Source of the DNA: Pseudomonadales bacterium
GTDB lineage: Bacteria > Pseudomonadota > Gammaproteobacteria > Pseudomonadales > Pseudohongiellaceae
Direction of reading: 5' to 3'
NCBI GenBank assembly: GCA_022360535.1
Contig: JAKSCP010000435.1
Coordinates: 1-9,922, forward strand
Length of the DNA stretch: 9,922 nt
Shown here one piece after another: positions 1-5,886 of this stretch. Both the position numbers and the translations under genes were made by a program. Each line of letters opens with the position of its first letter. The stretch's first letter is position 1. The notes below the pieces were generated by a model. It was not told the origin of the DNA. It did no database searches and saw nothing but the letters and a program-made list of their open reading frames with translations.

Positions 1-113
1 ACTAACCACCGATAATCAACCTTATCGTCGCTTATAATAGTTGACTGAAATTCTTGCCCTTGTGATGGCGGTACATAGCCGTCTTTTGAGCGACTACGAC
101 AGGAGTCCTAACC
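1..113 (+). other. Recombinase upstream region: inverted repeat, -10-like box, SD
   Basis: This stretch precedes the recombinase gene. It holds a perfect 6-bp inverted repeat, CGATAA (10-15) and TTATCG (22-27), with a 6-nt spacer. A consensus -10 box, TATAAT, lies at 33-38, but no good -35 box is found 16-18 bp upstream. TTGACT at 41-46 resembles a -35 box but has no matching -10 at the right distance. A strong Shine-Dalgarno, AGGAG (101-105), sits 8 nt before the ATG at 114 and fixes that start. The inverted repeat could be a recombinase binding site or part of an attachment site. That is inference, since the window edge cuts the region. Confidence 0.35.
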
Positions 114-1121
114 ATGAACAACAAACCGCCCAAATTGGCCACTGACCTATCGTTACGTAATGACGAGCCGGCTCAAATTGCCCGCCAGGGCCCCGAAACG
201 CTGCGTCATTACCTCCAGGCAGCCACCTCCGATAACACCCGCAAGGCGTATCGGTCGGCCATCCGGCAGTTTGAAAAATGGGGTGGGCGTCTGCCGACAG
301 ATCGGGATACGGTGGTTCGCTACCTGTTAGCCCGTGCCGAGTCGCTCAACTCTCGAACCCTGGATCTCCATCTGACGGCCATCGGCCAGTGGCACCACTA
401 CCAGGGCATCGTTGACCCCGTGAAAGATCCCTTGGTCCGCAAAACGATGGAAGGAATTCGGCGCACCCATGGCCTGCCGAAACGCAAAGCCAAGGCACTG
501 CGCCTGGAGCACATTGCTCAGATGGTGAATCACCTGCGGCACCTGCCCGGCAGCAAAAAGAAGCAACGGGACATTGCATTGCTGTTAACTGGCTTTTTTG
601 GGGCCTTTCGTCGCAGCGAACTGGTTGCCATTCAAGTGAGCGATCTGGTGTGGGAGCCCGAGGGTCTGATCATCCGGTTACCTCGCTCTAAAACGGACCA
701 GCAAGCAACAGGGCTGGTCCGTGCGCTGCCCTTTGGGGCCTCCAGTTGTTGTCCTGCCAAGGCTGTCAAAATGTGGCTGGAAAGCGCAGGCATCGTGAGA
801 GGTCCGCTTTTCCGGCCGGTAAATCGCTGGGATCAGGTTCAGGCAAAACCCCTGAATCCGGGCGCTATTAATGATCTCTTGAAAGCGCTCGGCGAGGCTT
901 GCCAGTTCGACTTTGTACCGGACCTGAGTAGCCACAGTTTTCGTCGTGGTTTATCCACTTCGGCGGCACGGGAGCGAGTCGATTTTGAGCTGATCAAGAA
1001 ACAAGGGGGTTGGAAAAATGACGCCACGGTTTGGGAATATATCGAGGAAGGCCAACAGCTTTCGAACAATGCTTCGTTGGTATTAATGGAAAAATTGGAT
1101 ATCTTGATGGATAAGGGCTGA
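114..1121 (+). CDS. Tyrosine recombinase / phage-type integrase
   Basis: This 335-aa protein belongs to the tyrosine recombinase family, which cuts and rejoins DNA through a covalent 3'-phosphotyrosine to integrate or excise elements. The N-terminal part (about 28-120) looks like a SAM-like core-binding domain. The catalytic domain follows, with R166 in RRSEL, a likely beta-hairpin lysine in PRSKTD, H274-x-x-R277 in HSFRRG, W300 in GGW (the H/W position) and the probable nucleophile Y309 in VWEYI. All expected catalytic positions are present, so it is probably active. Length is usual for the family. The start is supported by AGGAG 8 nt upstream. It lies about 90 bp before a metal operon on the same strand, which suggests that the following genes are cargo of a mobile island. 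The element type cannot be told from this window. Confidence 0.92.
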   Translation: MNNKPPKLATDLSLRNDEPAQIARQGPETLRHYLQAATSDNTRKAYRSAIRQFEKWGGRLPTDRDTVVRYLLARAESLNSRTLDLHLTAIGQWHHYQGIVDPVKDPLVRKTMEGIRRTHGLPKRKAKALRLEHIAQMVNHLRHLPGSKKKQRDIALLLTGFFGAFRRSELVAIQVSDLVWEPEGLIIRLPRSKTDQQATGLVRALPFGASSCCPAKAVKMWLESAGIVRGPLFRPVNRWDQVQAKPLNPGAINDLLKALGEACQFDFVPDLSSHSFRRGLSTSAARERVDFELIKKQGGWKNDATVWEYIEEGQQLSNNASLVLMEKLDILMDKG

Positions 1122-1148
1122 AAATCGCTCCGAAACGCCCATTGGTTC

Positions 1149-1179
1149 TTGACTTGGAGTCAACTCCAGGTTGTAGGAT
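1149..1179 (+). promoter_or_regulatory. MerR-family metal-responsive promoter and operator
   Basis: A -35 box TTGACT (1149-1154) and a -10 box TAGGAT (1174-1179) are separated by 19 bp (1155-1173). Overlong 19-20 bp spacers are the hallmark of promoters untwisted by MerR-family activators. The spacer contains a perfect dyad, TGGAGT (1155-1160), CA, ACTCCA (1163-1168), much like ZntR/MerR-type operators. The outer arms are imperfect. The -10 box lies about 35 bp before the GTG of the first operon gene. The likely ligand is the MerR-family protein encoded at 3747-4145, the only member of that family in the window. That pairing is inferred. Confidence 0.85.
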
Positions 1180-1213
1180 GATTCCTAAGTGATAGTCATT
1201 TGAGGATCAGTTT

Positions 1214-2029
1214 GTGGCAACGAAAATACATCCGCTGATGTTCGCCGTATTCTTCGTGGCAACATTCATGTCATATCCCGCCTCAGCACATGACCCCGTT
1301 TTCGGGTTGGGACCTCACACTTTATATAAAGATGGAGTTCAGCTTAATGCCAGGGGGCATAGCGAAAAATCAGGCAATGCGTCTGAGAAAGAGTCTGAGC
1401 TTCAGTTTAAGTACGGATTGACTGGCGATTGGGTGATTGGCGTCGGAGTGCCTTATGAGTTCGGGGGCAATGAAGGCTCACATCGCGGCTCAACCAGCCT
1501 GTCCACTAAATACCGCTTTTGGCGCCAGGACCGCTTCGCGGTACAGGAATCTATGGCACTGTTGGGCGGAGTGATTTTCGATGATGGAGAAGAACAGGTA
1601 GGTGTCGAACGAAATGGTAACGATTACCTACTGGGCATCACCTACGGATACGAAGGCCGAAAGTGGTACCGCTGGGCGTCCGTCCGCCACCGGATCAATG
1701 CGGAAACGACAACCGGCCTAACACGACCGGACGTCTGGTTGGTGGATCTGGTGGGCGGCATTCGTTTTTCACCCACGGAATACCATGAGCCGGACTGGGT
1801 ATGGATGCTGGAATTAAATGGTGAGTTGATTGAAAACGTCACTCAAGGCGTGGGAAGTGTGAAAAAGCAACTGGGTGGCAACCAGTGGTTTCTGTCACCC
1901 GGTTTGATGTCGACCCATCGAAATTTTGCCTTAAAGGCAGGCGTACAACTGCCCGTGATCGATGATCTGTCGGCCGATCAGGAGCGAGACGATTACCGTG
2001 CCAAAATTGAGCTGGAATGGCACCTGTAA
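1214..2029 (+). CDS. Secreted, probably outer-membrane beta-barrel protein
   Basis: This 271-aa protein has a clear signal peptide (hydrophobic stretch about 8-22, likely cleavage after ASA at 25, mature end beginning HDPVFGLGPH). The mature part has many alternating polar/aromatic strands with glycines and tryptophans and ends in a strand-like ELEWHL. That pattern fits an outer-membrane beta-barrel of the broad transporter / phenol-pathway MetA-like type. I do not recognise a named family with certainty. The GTG start is preferred over the in-frame ATG at 1238 because GAGG (1202-1205) is 8 nt ahead of it. It is the first gene behind the MerR-type promoter and is followed after 27 nt by the MerP-like gene. 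It may pass metal or ligands across the outer membrane. The specific role is inferred from context only. Confidence 0.72.
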   Translation: MATKIHPLMFAVFFVATFMSYPASAHDPVFGLGPHTLYKDGVQLNARGHSEKSGNASEKESELQFKYGLTGDWVIGVGVPYEFGGNEGSHRGSTSLSTKYRFWRQDRFAVQESMALLGGVIFDDGEEQVGVERNGNDYLLGITYGYEGRKWYRWASVRHRINAETTTGLTRPDVWLVDLVGGIRFSPTEYHEPDWVWMLELNGELIENVTQGVGSVKKQLGGNQWFLSPGLMSTHRNFALKAGVQLPVIDDLSADQERDDYRAKIELEWHL

Positions 2030-2056
2030 AGAGACAACAGTTTTAGGAGTTTAACC

Positions 2057-2368
2057 ATGAGACAGTGTTTATTTATGGCTGCATTAATGATGCTTTCATT
2101 TATGGCGCAGGCGGCTGACCGACGCTATGAACTGCACGTTGATGGCATGGCCTGTCCTTATTGTGCCTATGGGATCGAAAAGAAAATCAAAGCGCTCGAT
2201 GGCGTAGATACATCCAGCGTGGAAATCAAATTGAACGAAGGGCTGGTGATCTTTGAGGCTGACACGCAGGAACCGATGGATCAAGCATCGTTTAAAACCT
2301 TGATCAATGACGCCGGGTTTACCTTGCGCCAATTTCAGGTGCAACCATCGACTCCCAAAGAAGAGTGA
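2057..2368 (+). CDS. Periplasmic MerP-like heavy-metal-associated (HMA) protein
   Basis: This 103-aa protein has a signal peptide (residues 1 to about 19-20, ending AQA|A) followed by one HMA domain (about 23-93). The metal loop is GMACPYC, with C33 and C36 as likely soft-metal ligands. The rest fits a beta-alpha-beta-beta-alpha-beta fold, with the typical INDAGF segment near 83-88. MerP proteins bind Hg(II) in the periplasm and pass it to MerT. Here the next gene is MerT-like, so a similar hand-over is likely. The CPYC sequence equals the classical glutaredoxin active-site motif, which is suggestive but may be coincidence. AGGAG at 2045-2049 supports the ATG at 2057. Metal identity (Hg, Cu, Ag or other) cannot be read from the motif. 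Confidence 0.88.
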   Translation: MRQCLFMAALMMLSFMAQAADRRYELHVDGMACPYCAYGIEKKIKALDGVDTSSVEIKLNEGLVIFEADTQEPMDQASFKTLINDAGFTLRQFQVQPSTPKEE

Positions 2369-2380
2369 TTCCATGATTAT

Positions 2381-2764
2381 ATGTCGATGAACACAGAGCA
2401 AATGAAAACGGACACCTCTTTATTCAGCGGCTTGGGACTTGCCATTATCGGTACCACCTGCTGCGCACTGCCGATTGTGTTGGTCGCGCTTGGGCTCGGA
2501 AGCGCTGTGGCTTCGATGGTTGCCGTGATGCCGTGGTTAACGACATTGTCGCAGTATAAAGTCATCACTTTTTCATTAACTGCTGCCGTATTGATTTATA
2601 GCTACTGGCGATTGCATCGGATCAAGGTCTGCTCTCTGGCGGACAAAATCCGCTTGCGGTGGCAAAAGGCGGTATTGTGGACGAGTACCGTGATACTTCT
2701 GCTTTCCCTTGTTGCAGCTTACGCTTTGCTGCCACTCACCTTGTGGGGGGAAAGTCTGTCATGA
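2381..2764 (+). CDS. MerT-like inner-membrane metal transport protein
   Basis: This 127-aa protein has three predicted transmembrane segments (about 15-38, 61-77 and 98-119), like MerT. TM1 carries the vicinal cysteine pair C27-C28 in GTTCCALP, the site at which MerT takes Hg(II) from MerP. In MerT a second cysteine pair lies in the cytoplasmic loop between TM2 and TM3. Here that loop has only one cysteine, C84 (KVCSL), so hand-over inside the cell may involve another protein. The start is uncertain: ATGs at 2381, 2387 and 2402 are in frame and none has a strong Shine-Dalgarno. 2381 is the longest choice. The stop overlaps the next gene's start (ATGA), so translational coupling with the thioredoxin-like protein is likely. 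No MerA is present in the window. Confidence 0.82.
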   Translation: MSMNTEQMKTDTSLFSGLGLAIIGTTCCALPIVLVALGLGSAVASMVAVMPWLTTLSQYKVITFSLTAAVLIYSYWRLHRIKVCSLADKIRLRWQKAVLWTSTVILLLSLVAAYALLPLTLWGESLS

Positions 2765-3072
2765 GCGCAGAAACTGAAAGCCAAACGCTCTTAGTGGAAG
2801 TATTAACGGCTTCCGGATGCGGTCGTTGTCAGAAGATCAAAGCGCTGGCAAAAGCGGTGATCGCTGAACTGAACGACGACCGGGTGCGCTATCAAGAGAT
2901 TAATGTCGTCGATGAGATCGATTATGCAGTCAGTCTCGGAGTAATGAGTACACCCGCTATCGCATTAGACGGTGAAATGGTGTTTGCGGCACCACATTCA
3001 AAGGCAAAGCTGCGTCAGGCTATTCTTGATCGATTGGGAGGGCATCCAACCGATCAAGGTAAAGGGAACTGA
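2761..3072 (+). CDS. Cytoplasmic thioredoxin-like protein (CGRC)
   Basis: This 103-aa protein has a thioredoxin-like fold. An N-terminal strand (LLVEVLTASG) leads to the redox motif C20-G-R-C23, and the cis-proline loop is STPAI with P65. There is no signal peptide, so it should act in the cytoplasm. It resembles the small thioredoxin_3 / glutaredoxin-like proteins found beside CcdA-like genes. The ATG at 2761 overlaps the MerT-like stop by 4 nt and has a G-rich Shine-Dalgarno about 10 nt upstream. The frame is open further upstream to 2659, but that extension lies inside the MerT-like gene and is unlikely to be translated. Its stop overlaps the CcdA-like start by 1 nt (TGATG). I infer that it exchanges thiols or metal with the MerT-like loop or the CcdA-like partner. 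Confidence 0.85.
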   Translation: MSAETESQTLLVEVLTASGCGRCQKIKALAKAVIAELNDDRVRYQEINVVDEIDYAVSLGVMSTPAIALDGEMVFAAPHSKAKLRQAILDRLGGHPTDQGKGN

Positions 3073-3743
3073 TGGATACCACGGCCTGGATGCAAATGGG
3101 CGGAGTTGCTGGTTTGGGTGCAGCCTTTTTGGCCGGTTTTCTGTTCAGCTTTACGCCGGTGGCTTTCGCCTCCATTCCTGTTGTACTGGCCTACGTCACT
3201 CGCGCACGCGCTTTCCGCGAGGCGATCAGTTATGGCCTGGCCTTTGCCGCCGGGCTCATACTCACCCATGTGGTGTTAGGTATCGGTGCAGCGCTAGGTG
3301 GTGCCTGGGCGCAATCGCTCCTCAGTCGGCAATGGGGCGTCATTCTCGGGCCGGTTTTGATCTTGCTGGGGTTGCTCTGGACGGGTTGGTTGAAAATTCC
3401 ATTGCCCTGGTTGCCATTGCGGGGAAAACGAGCGGCGACGCTCTGGGGAGCCTTCTTACTGGGTATGCCGTTTACGGTCGGGATCTGTCCGGTCTGTTCG
3501 CCGGGGTTATGGATCGGACTCGGTGTGAGTGCCTCGATCGGTTCGGTCATGTATGGTGGTTTGCTGATGTTGGCGTTTGCTCTCGGGCGGGTGATCCCGT
3601 TTGCCGTGGGTGCTGTCAGCATCGGCTGGTTGGAAAACCTGAAAACCATCGAGCGTTGGCGTCGTGGTTTTGAGATTGCTGGTGGCATCACCTTAATGAC
3701 CGTTGGGGTTTACCTGCTCAATGAATACTATTTTTGGTTTTAG
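3072..3743 (+). CDS. CcdA/DsbD-type membrane protein, atypical cysteines
   Basis: This 223-aa protein has about six hydrophobic segments in the CcdA/DsbD transmembrane-domain pattern. Such proteins carry electrons from cytoplasmic thioredoxin to periplasmic thiols using one cysteine in TM1 and one in TM4. Here the TM1 motif reads FTPVAFASIP, with V30 where canonical proteins have the cysteine of a PCVLP-like motif. The TM4 region has two cysteines, C139 and C142, in GICPVCSPG. The canonical inter-helix disulfide therefore cannot form, and a local CPVC pair may do the job. AAGGG sits about 5 nt before the ATG, which overlaps the thioredoxin-like stop. It could be a redox conduit for the operon or a metal-permeating relative. 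The family is clear but the mechanism is open. Confidence 0.83.
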   Translation: MDTTAWMQMGGVAGLGAAFLAGFLFSFTPVAFASIPVVLAYVTRARAFREAISYGLAFAAGLILTHVVLGIGAALGGAWAQSLLSRQWGVILGPVLILLGLLWTGWLKIPLPWLPLRGKRAATLWGAFLLGMPFTVGICPVCSPGLWIGLGVSASIGSVMYGGLLMLAFALGRVIPFAVGAVSIGWLENLKTIERWRRGFEIAGGITLMTVGVYLLNEYYFWF

Positions 3744-3746
3744 ATC

Positions 3747-4145
3747 ATGATGCGAATTGGTGAAGTGGTCGCAACATTGGATATCAGTGCTGATACCCTG
3801 CGTTATTACGAAAAAATCAAACTGGTGCCCAAAGTACATCGCAATGATGCCGGAGTCCGGCTGTATTCCGATAAAGATCTCTCACGACTGCGTTTTATCA
3901 GGCGGGCGCAAAAGATGGGCTTCAGTCTGGACGAAATCAAACAGCTACTCCAGTTTCGGGAAAACCCGCAAAAAGCCAAGCCCAAAGTCCGGGAACTGGC
4001 GCATCACAAGCTGGAAGACATTCAACATCACTTGGAGGAATTGACCGTACTGAGAGACGAGCTACGGCTGCTTACGAATCTATGTAGTGAAAGTACATCA
4101 GGTTGCCCAATTCTAGAGGAACTTGATGATGAACAAGACTCATAA
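3747..4145 (+). CDS. MerR-family metal-responsive transcriptional regulator
   Basis: This 132-aa protein has the MerR layout: an N-terminal winged helix (IGEVV, DTLRYYEKIKLVP, RLYSDKDL), a long dimerisation helix (about 82-110) and a C-terminal metal loop. The loop has C113 and C120 (C-x6-C, followed by PILEEL), resembling the CueR/ZntR loop, though CueR has C-x7-C. At the position that is Cys in MerR, ZntR, CadR and PbrR (Ser in CueR) this protein has K78 by my hand alignment. Its inducer class is therefore not obvious. It begins 3 nt after the CcdA-like stop with no good Shine-Dalgarno, so coupling is likely. Two adjacent ATGs (3747, 3750) are possible starts. It should activate the 19-bp-spacer promoter at 1149-1179 and so regulate its own operon from the distal end. 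Confidence 0.92.
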   Translation: MMRIGEVVATLDISADTLRYYEKIKLVPKVHRNDAGVRLYSDKDLSRLRFIRRAQKMGFSLDEIKQLLQFRENPQKAKPKVRELAHHKLEDIQHHLEELTVLRDELRLLTNLCSESTSGCPILEELDDEQDS

Positions 4146-4148
4146 AAC

Positions 4149-4904
4149 GTGGCAATAATCTTTCCAAACCGAAGGCCCTGGTCTGGTCGCGTCGCTATGT
4201 CGGCGGGCATTGGTGCATTCGTCGGAATTTCAGGCGACAATAAGCCCCACAAGCATTGGGCGCATCAATTGGTTGTTGCGCTTAATGGGGAAGTCGAAGT
4301 CGTTGCCGGTGGTGCGCGCTATCGAGATACTGGTTTATGGATTCCAGCAGGAGAACTTCATCAACTTGGGCATGCTGAGGTGGTGAGTCTGTATGTTGAT
4401 CCCATTCATCAGATCTGTTCTGCACTGTTAGCTTCATTCCCGTATAGCGAAAAATCAGTGAGCCCCATAGGCAAGAATATGGCCACCGAGCTGGTACAAT
4501 GCGTGTCCAAAACCGACAACCTTCAATGCGCATTGCAGACATTTCAAGCGCTGTATCATCATTATCCAATGCAAAATACAGACAACCGACTGAATCGCAT
4601 CCTGTCCAGATTGAAGCAAGACGTCACCAGCGGCACCAATACACCTCTCAGTCAATTAGCAGAATTGGTTTGCCTGTCACCTAGCCGTTTTTCTCATTGG
4701 TTTTCCGAGCAAACCGGTCTGCCTTTGCGTAGCTATAAGAAGTGGTTAAAGCTGTTGGTTGGCTTTGAACTTTCCCGTCAAATGCCACTGGCGGATGCAG
4801 CCATCACAGCTGGATTTTCCGATCAAGCCCATTTCTGTCGCACCATCACGCAAGCCTTTGGGGTCAGCTCGACCACCATCATTAAACTGCTGTCCGAAGA
4901 ATAG
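4149..4904 (+). CDS. AraC-family regulator with cupin-like sensor domain
   Basis: This 251-aa protein has an N-terminal cupin-like region (about 30-85), with PHKHWAHQ (H34, H36, H39) and H71 in PAGELHQL arranged like a cupin metal or ligand site. The C-terminal AraC double helix-turn-helix (about 165-245) includes LSQLAELVCLSPSRFSHWF and AAITAGFSDQAHFCRTI. It should be a ligand-responsive DNA-binding regulator. The GTG start is 3 nt after the MerR-family stop, with no clear Shine-Dalgarno, and an in-frame ATG at 4197 (residue 17) is a possible alternative. The tight spacing suggests that it is the last gene of the metal operon. It could instead regulate the downstream hydroxylase gene, 75 bp away. 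Its ligand is unknown. Confidence 0.88.
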   Translation: MAIIFPNRRPWSGRVAMSAGIGAFVGISGDNKPHKHWAHQLVVALNGEVEVVAGGARYRDTGLWIPAGELHQLGHAEVVSLYVDPIHQICSALLASFPYSEKSVSPIGKNMATELVQCVSKTDNLQCALQTFQALYHHYPMQNTDNRLNRILSRLKQDVTSGTNTPLSQLAELVCLSPSRFSHWFSEQTGLPLRSYKKWLKLLVGFELSRQMPLADAAITAGFSDQAHFCRTITQAFGVSSTTIIKLLSEE

Positions 4905-4979
4905 CTGTTTCGTTCAAGGCTTATTTCACGAGCAATGACAAAATAGTCCTATCGACGTGACACATGAGATATTAGACCG
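4905..4979 (+). other. Intergenic gap before the hydroxylase gene
   Basis: These 75 bp separate the AraC-family gene from the hydroxylase gene. I see no clear intrinsic terminator, no convincing -35/-10 pair and no copy of the MerR-type dyad. An AraC-type operator could be present but I cannot identify one. Confidence 0.3.
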
Positions 4980-5834
4980 ATGCAAAGAGTGCTTGAGTTA
5001 ATGGTACGCTCCCTTTATCTGCCAGTATTTCTTTTGGTTGGCAACGGCGTGGCCGTATTCTGGATCAGTGAAGGGCTTCCCAAAGTCTGGCTGATCGTCT
5101 GGATGTTTGTATTCATCGGGCTTTCATTTCTGGCAGAGAAGTTAGTGCCCTACGATGTGGTATTCAATCGTCCGGTGGGAGATAGGGCCAGGGATATTTG
5201 TCATGCAATCATCAACGAGTCGTTAACTGTGGTGGGGCTCTGGATCTTGCCGGTGATCAGTGGATCAGTAACCGTGATATCCTTTTGGCCGAATGATTGG
5301 CCTTTGGCATTACAACTCGTCCTGGCCATATTCATTGCGGATGTCGGAATTTCGCTGGCACACTATGCCAGTCACCGAATGCGCTTTTTGTGGAAATTAC
5401 ATGCGGTACACCATAGCGTTAAGCGGATGTATGGGTTTAATGGCTTGATGAAGCACCCACTGCATCAGCTCATCGAAACCACCGCAGGCGTGACACCGCT
5501 ACTCTTGATTGGGGCGTCATCCGAGGTCATGGCACTGCTCGCAGTTGCCGTTGTCTTGCAACTGCTGCTGCAACATTCCAATGTAGCCTACTACGTGGGT
5601 CCGCTGAAGTTCATACTGGCCATTAATGGGGTACATCGATTCCACCATTTGAACACCGCTGAAGAAGGAGATGTCAATTTTGGGCTCTTTACAACGTTAA
5701 CCGATCACTTGTTGGGGACCTGGCACTACGATAACCGGTCGATAGGATCAAGAGATCTAGGGATTTCATCAGATCCAGATTACCCGGTTAATTATTTACC
5801 CCAACTTGTGCAGCCGTTTCGATATAAGCAATAA
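4980..5834 (+). CDS. Sterol desaturase / fatty acid hydroxylase family membrane protein
   Basis: This 284-aa integral membrane protein has hydrophobic segments near 12-30, 36-52, 81-101, 110-127 and 170-197. It carries the histidine boxes of the fatty acid hydroxylase superfamily: H128-x3-H132 (HYASH), H141-xx-HH145 (HAVHH) and H219-xx-HH223 (HRFHH), with further histidines at 159, 162, 199 and 243. These bind a di-iron centre that uses O2 to hydroxylate or desaturate lipids. The substrate cannot be assigned. The start at 4980 has only a weak Shine-Dalgarno, and an in-frame ATG at 5001 is possible. It lies between the metal operon and the cop genes and is convergent with copS. A role in membrane-lipid change under metal stress is speculative. 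Confidence 0.88.
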   Translation: MQRVLELMVRSLYLPVFLLVGNGVAVFWISEGLPKVWLIVWMFVFIGLSFLAEKLVPYDVVFNRPVGDRARDICHAIINESLTVVGLWILPVISGSVTVISFWPNDWPLALQLVLAIFIADVGISLAHYASHRMRFLWKLHAVHHSVKRMYGFNGLMKHPLHQLIETTAGVTPLLLIGASSEVMALLAVAVVLQLLLQHSNVAYYVGPLKFILAINGVHRFHHLNTAEEGDVNFGLFTTLTDHLLGTWHYDNRSIGSRDLGISSDPDYPVNYLPQLVQPFRYKQ

Positions 5835-5871
5835 AGTCAAGCTCCTAGCGCCTCTGATAGCTCTCGATTTA

Positions 5872-5886
5872 ACGGTGCTACACCGT
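5872..5886. repeat. Short hairpin over the copS stop codon
   Basis: ACGGTG (5872-5877) and CACCGT (5881-5886) form a perfect 6-bp stem around a 3-nt loop that is exactly the copS stop codon (TAG on the minus strand). It lies between convergent genes, but neither strand has a following T-tract, so it is at best a weak terminator. Confidence 0.3.

Noticed and set aside
33..69. Firm promoter call for the recombinase
   Set aside because: TATAAT at 33-38 has no -35 partner, and TTGACT at 41-46 has no -10 partner, so no complete promoter can be supported.
2659..2760. Upstream extension of the thioredoxin-like protein
   Set aside because: The extension lies inside the MerT-like gene. The ATG at 2761 with the ATGA overlap gives a normal-length thioredoxin-like protein.
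2381..2764. Calling the membrane gene merT and the operon a mercury-resistance operon
   Set aside because: The second loop cysteine is missing, there is no merA, and the regulator lacks the conserved mercury-ligand cysteine, so mercury cannot be assumed.
2972..3673. Long plus-strand open frame overlapping the CcdA-like gene
   Set aside because: Its protein is rich in Cys, Arg and His without domain logic and lies out of frame over a clear membrane protein that is translationally coupled to its neighbours. It is a shadow frame.
5872..5886. Rho-independent terminator between the convergent hydroxylase and copS genes
   Set aside because: The stem is only 6 bp and has no T-tract on either side. 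It is listed only as a short repeat.
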